Of a DNA stretch of 64,000 nt, positions 16,790 to 27,410 are shown in pieces. The DNA is from Mucilaginibacter sp. KACC 22063. Lineage in GTDB: Bacteria; Bacteroidota; Bacteroidia; Sphingobacteriales; Sphingobacteriaceae. A program made the translations under genes and the position numbers. The notes under the pieces were generated by a model. It was not told the origin of the DNA and searched no databases. It saw only the letters and a list, made by a program, of their open reading frames with translations. The DNA lies in NCBI RefSeq assembly GCF_028736115.1, contig NZ_CP117877.1, positions 434,001 through 498,000 of the forward strand, read 5' to 3'. Numbering within the stretch: the first letter of the stretch is position 1; each line of letters begins with the position of its first letter.

Positions 16790-19700
16790 TTATTTGGAGC
16801 TCGATTTTTTCTCCTGTATAATTTTAAAACATCTAAATGTGACGAAGCCTTCCTGGGGGCCGTAGGTGCTTTGAAATAGCCCAACCTGTAAGGGAAGGCC
16901 GTTGAGATCGTCACGCTTGACTGGGCTTCCCGGCATATCCTTCCAACTTTTACCATCCGCGCTAAGCCTGATGAAAAAGGTATTACCGGACCTTTGGATC
17001 TGTAAATACTTGCTAAAGTTCCAGCCGCTCCGGGTATTGGTTTGCAAACGTTCTCCTGATTGAAAATTGGTAAAAAGATTGCCACAATTCCAGGCTGGTA
17101 ATATGCTGTTTTGCAACAGGGCTTCCGGAATGTTTTCGTCTGCATTTGTTTTCGGCTTGCGCACCATTAAACCTGCATCATTATTGCCCTTTACAATTCG
17201 TTCTTGATATCCGCTCAGATCTGCAATCTCTGTCTCCGCTATAAAATCACCGAAAATCATTTTATAAATAAATGGTCCAGACGGTGAGTTACCATCCCAA
17301 TTTGACCCTTTCGATTTCAGTGTAAGCAACTTATCAGTAAAATAGACGCTGCCACATGCTCCCCCCTGGTGCGCTCCTGTTAAGCCACTCCAATCTCTAT
17401 TGCGAGCAGCGATAGCTGCTGTATCCGCTTTCGTTGAAAAATCAAAGTTTGTTAGGCCAATGTGCGCTTCCGATGTGCTGACCGAGTGGGCAGCAGAAAA
17501 TCGGGAAACATTGCCGAAATTGTCCTTTACTTTGAAGCGATAGGAATAAATATGATCTGGAACAGCGTTGAAGTCTGTATAATGCGGGTCGCTGCTCCAT
17601 GTCCCCTCCTGGGTACTCGCATGCTCGTCCTGGAAATAATATTGCAGATTATTATTTTCTCCTGCATGGGCGGCGGCAGTCATTTCAATCCAAGTAGGCG
17701 ATACCGCATGTGGAGGCGTAATAAAATCAGGTGTTTTCAAAATAACAGGGTAAAAGTTTCTAAACCAAATATCAGTTATACGCCCAGCTTCGCCCGGCGT
17801 CAGCGATTGATTAAGGCAAGTCAGTGTACTTAAAGCACCTTTAAAGCCATTGCCTCTGCTGTTTTTAGAAAACAGGGTTTTAAAAACGTAATTGAATTGA
17901 GCATTCGCTATCACTTTAGAGCCGTCCATAAAATCGGTTAATTCGCCGCCTTTTTTTGTTCTGACCAGCAAGTGCCATTTTCCTGCCATGCTTTCGTGAT
18001 CACGCACCCAACTATCCAACTTATTTCTATAAGATTTGGTCCTGCTATATTTTACAGGATCGGGCAAAAAGACACTTATTATAAAGCTATGATCTCCAGT
18101 TGTATCTTGTGTTAACTTGTAAAAGTCAAAATTTTCCGAACCGGAAAACGCCACGGCAATCTTCCCGCCAATATCCTTAACTATCGGCTTAGCATCGCCA
18201 GAGGCTACAAATTTTTCGACAAAACTCCCATCATTTACCCATTCAGAGAGTTTGCCATAGTTTAGTTTACCTGCATCAAGGAATACCGGAATGTTATTAT
18301 GATTCTTGACATTAGATAATTCACTTACGAGAGAATCAGGAAGTGCAATATCGTAAACCTTTAATGAGGCGACCGCGGCATTCAGGAATAATGACTTATT
18401 GGTTTTAGATCCAAAAAAGATTTTCTCTGCAGGCTGCATGAAAAGCATTTTATTTTCTTTATTATTTAAAACGCCATCAACAAACACCTTTTCAAAAACA
18501 CCGTCATAAGTAACTACAATTTGATGCCACGTTGCTGCTGACGGCATTGCTGCAAATGGAAAATCAGAAACGCCAAAGTGCTGGGCTACGCCAAAATCCC
18601 TGTTTACACCATAACCAAAAATAGCCCCGCGGTGTTGTGATTCGTCTGCCGTCCAGCTTAAAACAGGATTTTCGTTTAACAATTCAGAACTATAAATGGT
18701 ATATGCAACCGTATAACTATTATTGCCGCATAAGGTACGTGGAACTTTCATGGTAGATTCGAAACGTTGGCTGCCATTAAATACCAATGCCTTTTTTCCT
18801 TTGATAATATCTACATAGGGAGCATTCACACCGGCAAGGAAGGCTCCGCCTAATAAGCCTTTATTACTAAATTCAGGGACAGATTGCCCTTGTTGTAAAC
18901 TATCCGCATCAAAGCTTACCAAGAGACCTTTCTGTCTGGTTGAATCAGGCACTCCAGTTGTTTTTAAGTGACCGGATTCATCCTGAATTACCTCATCACT
19001 ATATATTTTTATATTCCAAATGGATTTGAAAAGGCCAGGATACTCAGTTCCTGTTATTGTTAATCTCACATACCTCGCTTTAACATTACCATTATCAATC
19101 ATAGGTGATCCATGCTGCTGGTTATGTGTTTTGTCTGTAAACAAGTCCCATTTCAGGCCATTAGCCGACACTTCTATTTTATACTGATAATACCATGTAG
19201 CATACTCAAATTGTGTAAGCACCTGCTTTATTTTTTTAATCTCCCCCAAATCAATCTTCAACCACGCCGGATTGCTATCGTTATGGGAAGGCCTCCAAAG
19301 GGTGCCGTTATTATCATCTGTGGCAAACGAAGGCTGGTAGTTATCATTATAAAATGAAGATGCCGTAGCAGTTTTTTTATAAGCAAGATTAATAGCTTTT
19401 ATAGCGCTTTTACCAAGTAAGCCAACACCTTTATGAGTAGGAATAAGTTTTTCGATATTTCCTTCGGCATCAAAATTAATCTTATCAGCGCAAACCTGCC
19501 TGTGGTATCCCCCGTTGGAGTGCGGGTTGTTATGGCGGTGATAAATCATATAAAAATCGCTTCCTACCTGGATAACCGATTCATGTCCGGGACCATGCAC
19601 AGTGCCGTCGTCGCTCGTACTTAAGACAGGATTGTTTTTGCCAAAAATAAAGGGGCCCATTGGACCTGTTTTGCTCATTGCATATTGAACACGGTATGAT

Positions 19701-20386
19701 TCATTCTCGCAATAATCAGACGAATAAGTTAGGTAGTAAATGCCCTTTCTTTTAAACATAAAGGGCGCTTCAAAAAATTCTTTAGCAATGGAACTTGAAA
19801 TTTTAGCTGTTTTTGAAAAAGTATGCATATCCGGGTTCAACAGTCCAACACCGCAACCATGGTCAGGCAAAATGCCCCAAGTGCCCCAAAACATATAAAT
19901 TTTCCCATCGTCGTCTTTAAATGTTTGTCCGTCAAGCGTAATAACACCAGGGATAAAGTAGTTGGGAATTATTGGTTTTCCGTCAGGGAGCAACGGTGTC
20001 CATGGGCCAGTCGGTGACGTTGCTGATGCACCATAAATATCAACCGGCTGGCAATAGTACATGTAATATTTATGGTCGTTTCCGCTGATAACATCAGGGG
20101 CCCAAAAATAATTGGATGTAGGCCAATTCATATCCTTCATTTGCCAGTTAACAAAATCTTTTGATGTCCACACCTGCGATGGGCCGTGGCCGCCGCCATT
20201 GCCATCAGTTGTTGCGTAGATGTAAAACGTATCACCAAATTTTCTTACTGTGGGGTCTGCAAAATACCCGGGAATAATGGGGTTTCCGTTACCTGCTGAT
20301 GTAACAGTATTTTTCTGGCAAAAACCTGTCAGCGAAACTGCGGTAACACCAAGCGTGGTTATTAACTTTAAAAAAAATTGAAGCAT
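16790..20386 (-). CDS. Secreted multidomain GH43-family glycoside hydrolase (GH43 - F5/8C - LamG-like - C-terminal beta-sandwich)
   Basis: This 1198-residue exported enzyme has a signal peptide of about 23 residues. The GH43 five-bladed propeller (about 35-325) carries the expected acidic triad: D44 ('YFADPTVRK'), D98 ('WAPDVI') and E206 ('FFEAPFM'). An F5/8-type C (galactose-binding-like) module follows (about 335-470), then one or two concanavalin/LamG-like regions (about 500-870) and a C-terminal beta-sandwich (about 1020-1190) resembling DUF1349-type domains. GH43 enzymes act on arabinan, arabinoxylan or galactan side chains. It is the last gene of the PUL. A broken paralogue lies at 46309-47985, and this copy is intact. 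Confidence 0.88.
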   Translation of the reverse strand: MLQFFLKLITTLGVTAVSLTGFCQKNTVTSAGNGNPIIPGYFADPTVRKFGDTFYIYATTDGNGGGHGPSQVWTSKDFVNWQMKDMNWPTSNYFWAPDVISGNDHKYYMYYCQPVDIYGASATSPTGPWTPLLPDGKPIIPNYFIPGVITLDGQTFKDDDGKIYMFWGTWGILPDHGCGVGLLNPDMHTFSKTAKISSSIAKEFFEAPFMFKRKGIYYLTYSSDYCENESYRVQYAMSKTGPMGPFIFGKNNPVLSTSDDGTVHGPGHESVIQVGSDFYMIYHRHNNPHSNGGYHRQVCADKINFDAEGNIEKLIPTHKGVGLLGKSAIKAINLAYKKTATASSFYNDNYQPSFATDDNNGTLWRPSHNDSNPAWLKIDLGEIKKIKQVLTQFEYATWYYQYKIEVSANGLKWDLFTDKTHNQQHGSPMIDNGNVKARYVRLTITGTEYPGLFKSIWNIKIYSDEVIQDESGHLKTTGVPDSTRQKGLLVSFDADSLQQGQSVPEFSNKGLLGGAFLAGVNAPYVDIIKGKKALVFNGSQRFESTMKVPRTLCGNNSYTVAYTIYSSELLNENPVLSWTADESQHRGAIFGYGVNRDFGVAQHFGVSDFPFAAMPSAATWHQIVVTYDGVFEKVFVDGVLNNKENKMLFMQPAEKIFFGSKTNKSLFLNAAVASLKVYDIALPDSLVSELSNVKNHNNIPVFLDAGKLNYGKLSEWVNDGSFVEKFVASGDAKPIVKDIGGKIAVAFSGSENFDFYKLTQDTTGDHSFIISVFLPDPVKYSRTKSYRNKLDSWVRDHESMAGKWHLLVRTKKGGELTDFMDGSKVIANAQFNYVFKTLFSKNSRGNGFKGALSTLTCLNQSLTPGEAGRITDIWFRNFYPVILKTPDFITPPHAVSPTWIEMTAAAHAGENNNLQYYFQDEHASTQEGTWSSDPHYTDFNAVPDHIYSYRFKVKDNFGNVSRFSAAHSVSTSEAHIGLTNFDFSTKADTAAIAARNRDWSGLTGAHQGGACGSVYFTDKLLTLKSKGSNWDGNSPSGPFIYKMIFGDFIAETEIADLSGYQERIVKGNNDAGLMVRKPKTNADENIPEALLQNSILPAWNCGNLFTNFQSGERLQTNTRSGWNFSKYLQIQRSGNTFFIRLSADGKSWKDMPGSPVKRDDLNGLPLQVGLFQSTYGPQEGFVTFRCFKIIQEKKSSSK

Positions 20387-20976
20387 AAAGTTTAATATTT
20401 AAAGAACCTTGCTGTACAGGAATATGTCGGTTTTAAGAGGATGAAATTAAGTTCGTTTACAAGTTTGAACTTCCGCCTATACTTCACTCGAAACATAATT
20501 AACATATCGAAAGGAAAAGTTCGATCATTAAGGAATATCTTTGACTATATTATATATAACAATTTATTAGTTACCCATTAACAAAATCAATAGCGTTTCG
20601 TAAGTGTCAATATCGGATAAAAGTAGTGACCGAATTCCATTTTAAAAGTTAAAGGCCGCTCAATCCAATGAGACGACCATCTAACCTAACCATCAACTAA
20701 CTAATTAACTATAAACACCTTATTTGCTATCAACATAAACAAATTCCTGTCCTTGCTATCTTTGAGTCCAATTAGCTACATGAAGATTGATCGTTTAATG
20801 ATTCCATTAATAAACGAATGTCATTTAACCGTCAAACAAAGTTTTACTTGTTTCGTACAAACAATCAACCGATTTGCAATCGTTATCATAGAAGTAAAAT
20901 TATCTATCTGACAGCCTCAAAAACTCAGGAATTTAACTTAATGTAGCAATTGTTTAACCAATAAAGGCCAATGCAA
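20387..20976. other. Gene-free AT-rich spacer
   Basis: I see no ORF with coding character. It should hold the promoter of the GH43 gene (minus strand), but no clear TAnnTTTG box is visible upstream of 20386. TATCTTTG at 20757-20764 matches a -7 box on the plus strand, but its -33 partner is wrongly spaced and no plus-strand gene follows. Confidence 0.5.
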
Positions 20977-22995
20977 TCACTTGGCGGCTACCTTTATTAG
21001 TTTCACTCCGTGAGGCGGTACTTCAAGTGATAAGAAACTCACGTTTTTCTCAACATCCTTTTGAGTCCATATATCACGAATTACATTTTTGGGGTGTTTT
21101 TTTGTGGCTACATTTAATCGATATAGGTAATATCTATCATTAAGATAAACACGCCAACGACAAGATTTCCATCCGAAAGTAATTTTTTCCACACCTGTAT
21201 GCCGTTAATATCAACTGTTCGTGTAGCCTTTTTGCAAGAATATCTTGATCTATTGCTATCACCTCCCGGTTTTTAATAAATTCAAGTTAAAGGAATCTAA
21301 TTTACTCATGTCACAACTGATTAATAATGAGGCAGATCTTAAGCTCCATAAACTGATGTGAGCATATTGTTCATAGGGTGTGAAATTTGATGGGTGAAGA
21401 TTTTCTCCCCAGCCTACCTGCCCAACAATAAGCGTATCCGGGTCATTCCACCCGCCAGGTTGAGCATAAGGAGATTTGTCTGCTTGGCTGAAACCAATAT
21501 TGCGCAGGCTTTCCCAGCTATCGGTTATATCTTCTGTTGTTCGCCATAAATTTCCATTCATTGCAGAGCCCCATTTCCAAACGTCAAGAATCCCGTATTG
21601 GCAAATGCTGTAAATAATATCCCGAGGTTGCAGACTGAGTGCTTCACGCATAACGATGTAAGGTTTTTGCTGCGCGAAAAGAGTGGTGTCGCCAGCGAAA
21701 TGTCGGAATAACTGCAAAGGTCATATTTTAAATAGCCCAGCCCCCAGGCAGCATACGTACTTGCATCCATTCTTTCATGGCCTAGCGAGCCTAAAAAGCC
21801 GCCGCAGGTTTTAGTCCCGGGAGACGAGTATATACCAAACTTCAACCTTCTGCCTGCAACATGTCGCCAAGACCTTTCATCTCTTCAAATTTTGAATTTG
21901 GCATGACCTGTCCCGCCGGGGAACGATCCGGCACTTGCCAGCCATAATTTATATTGATATAATTCCAGGAATAATCTGACAGACCATTACTGATCATAGC
22001 CTTAGCAGAACTTTTTACCTTTTCTTCGCTTACATTTAGTCCTCAGCAATTCCAACTGTTCCAACCCATTGGAGGCGTAAGCCTTAGTTTCGCGCCTACT
22101 TTTATGTTGAGCTCCTTCCTGCCTCTTCCTACCTTGTTTTTTGCCGATAAAATCAACTTATAGTTCCCGGCTTTAGCAATAGCACCTGTTAATATTCCAT
22201 TCTTTCTACCAAAGTTTAATCCGAAAGGAATATTGCTGATAGCAAAAGTCAATGGTTTTTGTCCGCTTAGGGAATTTTATAAACTATTGGCGAACCGGGG
22301 TGTGCTCCCATAATTTGTTGGCCATTTAATATTTAATATAGGCCTAAGCGGCTCAAAAGGTGTAAGCAGGTAAGGCACTATTTCCGTAAAGGTTTTAGTT
22401 TTACCGGAGGTCGATTCTTTAAAATCATAAATTACCTTTACTCCCTCGCGCTGGGGAAGATCTAGTACCATTTTTCTATCTTCAAATGGATCAAGCTTGA
22501 TCTTTACCTTTTGATCGCTTATAATTTTCTCGCCTAATTCGTCAAGCACCCTATAACGAAATTCTCCTGCAATCACCGTGTTAAACCTGTTGACGACAGA
22601 TAGTATTTTTTTTACTTTTTTAAAAGTCAGAAACTGGTTGGCAGATAGGTTAATGCTATCCCGTCAAACTTTTCCAGCATATCATTAACGGAGTGCCCAT
22701 AAAAATACCCCCTGATCCGCCGCCGTCACAAACCTTTACTGCGATAATGTTGTCGTCATTCCATTTAATCAGTTGGTTATTTGACGCTATACAATAATTC
22801 CTTAAGGCTGGCCATTTGCTGACATACCCTCCTTTATCATCAGAAAATCCGCCAGTTTTGCCAATTAGAGTTCCGTTAAAATATGTTTCATAAGCATCGT
22901 TAACATGTGCCAGGAAAAGATGGATACTATCCCGCCAAACCGCATTGTTTTTCAAAGCCACAGGAATGTTTACATGTATACTTACATCACTATAA
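20977..22995 (-). pseudogene. GH27 alpha-galactosidase pseudogene with N-terminal binding and He_PIG-type Ig domains
   Basis: In coding order (minus strand) the pieces read as follows. First comes a galactose-binding-like segment ('HLFLAHVNDAYETYFNGTLI'). An Ig-like He_PIG segment follows ('FAISNIPFGLNFGRKNGI'), then the GH27 start 'LRLTPPMGWNSWNC', a barrel part including 'PGGWNDPDTLIVG', and a C-terminal beta-sandwich ('VPPHGVKLIKVAAK'). At least five lesions break it: loss of the 5' end, a frameshift near 22650, TAA at 22277-22279, TGA at 22043-22045 where the family has Trp, and frameshifts near 21840, 21700 and 21230. The substrate-binding 'INIDDGW' motif has become 'ININYGW'. It once removed alpha-galactose, and no function is expected now. 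Confidence 0.85.
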
Positions 22996-23689
22996 GTTTA
23001 ATTGATTTGAAGGCTTGATTTACACCATCAGGATAATGTGTGGTGTTCCAAGAAAATATTAAGATAAACTAACATCACTAAGTCATGCGCTCTATTGCTC
23101 ACCGATATTCAATGCTTAAGGTTTATTATGCAACGGTTGCCAACGTTTGGAACACTCATTATTTGTAAATTTGGCAGAAGACAATTGAATTCTCACTGAA
23201 AGATATAAACATATAGTTTGATGATTAACAAATAGGAGGGACCATGATAATTGGATGTTTTGTCGAGAACCCTCAATCATCCGGAAATCCTCAAATAATT
23301 TGCGGTACACGGTAACCTGGTCGCCGCGAGTAGACAAAAGACCATTATTTCTGTTCGCATCATGGGGTATTAAAGTGATTCCATGACGTATAAGGCAGGT
23401 TGAAGGCAGACCTGCGGCAGAAAACAGACGGATTTCTTTTCAACTATTTGATTTACAGCTATTGCTTACAATACCCTATGTACTCACGTTATCGAAAAAG
23501 GCTTCCTTAAGAAAGTAGATATCGCTCAATATTTTTATCGAGCACTTAAATATTAATAGGACTATGGCAAGTATCTCTATCCTCAGAGGGGGAGGCGTAG
23601 TACATGCGCAATAGTATGCGGTTAACAAACAGGATATTGCCACTTTCAGGCTATATCCGAACCGGCTGCTTACCATATAACCCGAAGAG
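22996..23689. other. Gene-free spacer with unassigned fragments
   Basis: Two minus-strand frames of 73 and 81 codons are present (23116-23337 and 23476-23721), but neither has domain-like or leader-like features. The second is antisense to the S41-like remnant. I regard the stretch as decayed DNA between two pseudogenes. Confidence 0.45.
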
Positions 23690-24019
23690 TATCCAGTTAA
23701 AGGAAAAGTTATAATTATCATACACAGCGAAACGCTAAGTCTCAGTGAACATCAAACCATTCAGCTGCAGCAGACCTTCCCTAACAGCATCACTATGGCG
23801 AGCAATTTGCCGATGCCGATGGGAACGAAAAATGCTTCCCTTTGCCCGGTAGCTATGATTTTAACTTTATGGGAAACAGCATCAGCTATCCGGATGGTAC
23901 GGCCGTGCAACGCCATGGTGTAAAGATTATATAAGGTGATTCATTCCACAGCAGCCGACATTTTTCCGTATAAGGATACTCTGATGCCGAATCCCAATGA
24001 TATCATCAACTGTAAATGA
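23690..24019 (+). pseudogene. S41-family peptidase remnant (C-terminal fragment)
   Basis: On the plus strand one frame gives 'GKVIIIIHSETLSLSEHQT', which corresponds to the strand and helix around the catalytic Ser of S41 (tail-specific) peptidases ('G-K-V-V-V-L-V-N' type). A shift near 23800 then leads to 'FPLPGSYDFNFMGNSISYPD' and 'GTAVQRHGVKI', the usual next motif (YPDG..QR.GI). The frame ends at 24017-24019 after a further shift near 23935. The 5' two-thirds of the gene are gone. It runs opposite to all its neighbours, so it is a leftover of an unrelated gene inside the PUL. Confidence 0.55.
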
Positions 24020-24081
24020 ATTGGTAATTTAAACTGGATATTTCTTTAATAATACTTCCAGTTCATTTTGAGTGATGCTTA

Positions 24082-24972
24082 TCATGAGCAATGCTTAGTT
24101 CCACGCGGTACACTTATAGGGATGCGCTTATAGCGGATAAAATCGGTAGTTTCCCAGGCTAAAAAATCATTATAGAAAGGATCGGCATACACGTACCATC
24201 TTTGTTGGTTATTTAGCTTGATGATCTCGGGGCCTTCTATCGGCTTCACTACTTCTGCTGTTATCGGGGTTCCTTTGCCCTGCTTGCCAAAACCAAAATT
24301 CTTATCCTTTGGATTTAATGTGAGCGAAGTCATGTGAAATATAGAAAGGTTATCAGCAAGGCTGCCGCATTTATGAAAAGCATGGTATTTACCCTGCGCC
24401 TTTGTTATGGTAAGGTCAATATCATCGGTGCCAATATCAAAATACATCGACGATCTTTCCGGTGTAATATCATCCCAGGTTTTTGTGGTGGTATAAAAAA
24501 TGCGGTTTCGCCCGTCACTTTCCGAAGCCCAAAAAAGGTAAAATAAATCTTCTTGATCATCGTAGATCCATTCGGGGGCCCAGGCACGTTTTTTAGCGTC
24601 GCTTATTACTTTGATTTCACCGCCCGTCCAGGTCAGCAGGTCGGTTGACGAATAATGATGGATAACCGGATGATCCCAGCCTTTAGTGTGCACCATGTGA
24701 AATGTCCCTTTGGCCCGGCCAATAAAAGGGTCGCGCAGATCTACGCCGGCATCAAAAACAGGTTTGCGATTGTTAAGTGCTGTCCAGTTGCGGGCATCGG
24801 TGCTGTAGGCATAGTACAGCTTTTGGTCGTTTTCCATAAAGTGTGCCATCAGATACGCGTTACCCGTAGGCATATTTTGCGTCGACGGTGCAGCTGCAAA
24901 CGCTCTTCCCTTTAATAAGACCGATGAGGTAATAACACTTAACAATGCGCCTATACTTTTTCTGCGGTTCAT
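24082..24972 (-). CDS. Small exported GH43-like glycosidase
   Basis: This 296-residue single-domain five-bladed-propeller protein has an N-terminus, 'MNRRKSIGALLSVITSS', that is leader-like with an RR pair and could be a Tat signal. Propeller motifs include 'LRDPFIGR' (D81), 'RAWAPEWIYD' (E134, where canonical GH43 has Asp) and 'IEGPEIIKLN'. The shift from Asp to Glu at the second site fits the more divergent GH43-like groups. It is probably an arabinosidase or related exo-enzyme for a PUL intermediate, with the exact bond unknown. It is intact and sits between two decayed stretches. Confidence 0.75.
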   Translation of the reverse strand: MNRRKSIGALLSVITSSVLLKGRAFAAAPSTQNMPTGNAYLMAHFMENDQKLYYAYSTDARNWTALNNRKPVFDAGVDLRDPFIGRAKGTFHMVHTKGWDHPVIHHYSSTDLLTWTGGEIKVISDAKKRAWAPEWIYDDQEDLFYLFWASESDGRNRIFYTTTKTWDDITPERSSMYFDIGTDDIDLTITKAQGKYHAFHKCGSLADNLSIFHMTSLTLNPKDKNFGFGKQGKGTPITAEVVKPIEGPEIIKLNNQQRWYVYADPFYNDFLAWETTDFIRYKRIPISVPRGTKHCS

Positions 24973-25081
24973 GTATAAATTGGATTTAATGTTAATCTAA
25001 GTAAGAAAATAAATAAACAGTTATAGTCATTCTGATTCAATTGAATTAGATCCTATCCGCGGATAATATTAATTTACGTAT

Positions 25082-25240
25082 ATGAAAATAGCATTGGCTT
25101 CTCGTCCCTATCCAAGATTAATTGCCGGCGTTTGCTTTGGATTGAAAAGCTGTCGAAAGAGGCCGTAGAGCAACAGGCCGGCATCATTGGTTCTCACGAA
25201 ACCTATCTTCCCCTACGTACCCCGTTGAAGTGGTACCTTC
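25082..25240 (+). pseudogene. Nitrilase/carbon-nitrogen hydrolase N-terminal remnant (tentative)
   Basis: An ATG at 25082 opens 'MKIALASRPYPRL'. After a frame change the sequence reads 'WIEKLSKEAVEQQAGIIGSH' and 'ETYLP'. Together these resemble the start of carbon-nitrogen hydrolases, with a first beta strand, a helix and then the catalytic-Glu strand ('II-C-F-P-E-x-Y-L-P'). The fragment ends there. The rest of the 24973-25406 spacer holds nothing I can assign. Confidence is moderate because the match is from memory of the family pattern. Confidence 0.4.
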
Positions 25241-25406
25241 TCTGACTTGACTCATCACTATAAGCGTCTGATAATTCCCTGCGATCTTTGCACGTATTTC
25301 ACATATGAAAATTGAATATTAACCCTATGTTGTAATAGGTTATTAATTTTATGGTTTCATTTTAAAAAAAAATAAATTATAGATGTTTAATAAATGACCT
25401 GAAACG

Positions 25407-26345
25407 TTACTTTTTAGGAGTTTTATTATTGATGTTTTTTCCATAATAAACATCGCCAGGGATATGGTGGCCTGCGTAGACTTTGTCAAGAAGGTTGTAT
25501 AACGTCGGATCATAGGCTTTCAGGTCTTCTGGAGATTGGATACGAATTTTCCCATCGTAAAATTCAATATTAGACCAAAACCACCACTGAGTGCCTTCTG
25601 CCCAGTATTCTGCAACTGTATTGATGGCATACTGCCCTTTATAAAGCCCCTTTTTCTTGGCTCTTTCATAAGATGCGTTAATTTGTTTGATTACGTCTGC
25701 ATCTATCGTTTCCAACACAGCCATAATATTGTGGCTGAATTCATGTACCATTATATTCTCGCCGAAGTAACGTGTACCTGGGTAACCAAGCAAATTTTCC
25801 TCCGCGCAAGACGTTTGTATACCTCCCATTCCCCTTGCGCGTTGATCCCAATATGCATGATCCGTCATGCCGGCAATGCCGCCTGGTTTATAATAATTGG
25901 CTTTTTCGTCGGGTGTTAGCCTTTCATCATCATAGGTTGGTTTCTTCCAATCACGGCATTCGGGAAGATCAGTTTGCATTTCCGACTTTCCAATAATAGA
26001 CAGTCTTGCACCTAACTTTATCATTCCTTCCCGAATGTCAGGCCGCTTTAATAGCATATAGTTAATAATATCCCGTGCGATCAGTAGTGCATCATCAGAT
26101 ACCCGTTCCGATGAAATGATTGGGATTCCAAAGGCGTCGGCATATTTTTTATAAAATGGATCAAAACCGTAGCCTACAGGCGGTGATTTAACCATTTCCG
26201 TATTAAAGCTAACTATTAAAGGCCGGCCAGCAGCTTGCTCCTGAGCCAGACTATAACGCTGCGAAAAAAGCAGGATAATTGATATAGCTAAAAGCTGTCT
26301 AAATTTTAAATAAAATGAATTTTTGAGGTTATTTGTTTTTAGCAT
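25407..26345 (-). CDS. Exported HEXXH zinc-metalloprotease-like protein
   Basis: This 312-residue protein has an N-terminal signal peptide (about residues 1-35, ending 'YSLAQEQ'). The zinc-binding motif HEFSH (H201, E202, H205) is followed 41-45 residues later by 'AEYWAEGTQWWFW', where E246 or E250 is a candidate third ligand. The fold is probably gluzincin-like. I do not recognise a named family, although similar proteins occur in Bacteroidota PULs. It lies between the DUF6055-like protease and the small GH43 in the PUL. A role in trimming glycoprotein is possible but inferred. Confidence 0.65.
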   Translation of the reverse strand: MLKTNNLKNSFYLKFRQLLAISIILLFSQRYSLAQEQAAGRPLIVSFNTEMVKSPPVGYGFDPFYKKYADAFGIPIISSERVSDDALLIARDIINYMLLKRPDIREGMIKLGARLSIIGKSEMQTDLPECRDWKKPTYDDERLTPDEKANYYKPGGIAGMTDHAYWDQRARGMGGIQTSCAEENLLGYPGTRYFGENIMVHEFSHNIMAVLETIDADVIKQINASYERAKKKGLYKGQYAINTVAEYWAEGTQWWFWSNIEFYDGKIRIQSPEDLKAYDPTLYNLLDKVYAGHHIPGDVYYGKNINNKTPKK

Positions 26346-27330
26346 AAAATTTAATAGATCGGTATAAAATTCCTGATTAAAAATTTACCGTTTTGATCAA
26401 ATACTTACTCGTTCTAACTAAATATTAACTTGGTTGGGCTGGACTATACATTATAGGCACATAAACTTTATCATTAAAGATTATTCATTTTATCTCGGAG
26501 TGAATTTTGTTCTCTTAATTTTTTTAAACTAAAGGCTTATGTGCAAAAAAGATTTAGAATAATTATTAATGAGGCAACCTGCATTAACAAGCAAATGTTG
26601 GCACCGGATTCTTACGACGAAGTTCTAAAATTTCGAGGGCGATACATAACCTTTTGTTTAACACAAGCTGTTGCAATCGCAAAAAACATCATTTATGACG
26701 CCTGTAATTGAGCGAGTATTTCTTTTTTCGAATGAACATAATCAATAACGTCAACGCTTGAATATCACGACAACTGGATGATTCGATCTGTGGAAATTTT
26801 CAATAGGGTAAATAAAGGTTTATGGAGAGCGATAAGAAAATTCTCGACAATAGGATTATCGAAAGCATATCAGGCTGACGACAACATTAATGGTAGTACT
26901 GATTTGACTTAGTTAAATGCCCCTTCAAACTTCATTATACAATTTTGCACAAGTCTTTCACTACCCTTTGTGCCTAATGAGACCATCTCAGCTATCTTTC
27001 AAAACCTTGGTGCCGGTTTTATTTGTCAAATCCTCTCATACTTTAAACCAGCGAAAATATTGGAATTGGCTAAATTAAGATGCGCTGAAGTGTATCGTTA
27101 CATTGATCAAAAAGGTCGCCCATCTGAAGCATAACAGAATAAGAGTAACTACCAACTTGGAATGACAAACTCCAGGTCAATTGGTATTACATCCGGTGCT
27201 CTAATATACGACCGCAAATAAGTTATATAAAACAAGCAACTTAGTAAAACTTATGCTATAAAGTATAAAAGCTGGCCTAATAACGGTCAAACAGTTTGAA
27301 TTCACTTTTTCTAAATTTTAGACTGTAAGA
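26346..27330. other. Gene-free spacer of about 1 kb
   Basis: It is AT-rich with many stops on both strands. A few short stretches read like degraded coding sequence, for example 'LAKLRCAEVYRYIDQKGRP' on the plus strand near 27070-27130, but none can be assigned. I see no terminal inverted repeats or transposase motifs. Confidence 0.45.
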
Positions 27331-27357
27331 AAGCCTCCCGGGGAATCCGGGAGGCTT
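27331..27357 (-). terminator. Intrinsic terminator of the DUF6055-like gene
   Basis: AAGCCTCCCGG (27331-27341) pairs perfectly with CCGGGAGGCTT (27347-27357) around a 5-base loop. Read on the minus strand, the stem is followed by TTTCTTACAG. It lies about 54 bases beyond the stop of the gene at 27411. This indicates that the DUF6055-like gene ends its own transcript and that the genes further along the PUL need their own promoters. Confidence 0.75.
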
Positions 27358-27410
27358 GATGCATCTAAGGAATTATCTGATAGGTGGTCATAGACATATC
27401 TCGAAATAAA

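Noticed and set aside
17462..17833. 123-codon plus-strand frame inside the big GH43 gene
   Set aside because: It is antisense shadow of the GH43 coding region, and its residues are Cys/Arg-rich with no family pattern.
20757..20764. TATCTTTG as a plus-strand promoter
   Set aside because: The nearest TTTG is 30 bases upstream instead of 19-21, and no plus-strand gene follows.
22043..22045. TGA read as Trp (code change or recoding) in the GH27 sequence and at 58352
   Set aside because: Both sequences also carry other damage, and intact genes all around use TGA or TAG only as terminal stops. Ordinary nonsense mutation explains them.
26346..27410. Insertion-sequence remnant in the 1-kb spacer
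   Set aside because: There are no terminal inverted repeats, target duplication or transposase motif (DDE) in any frame.
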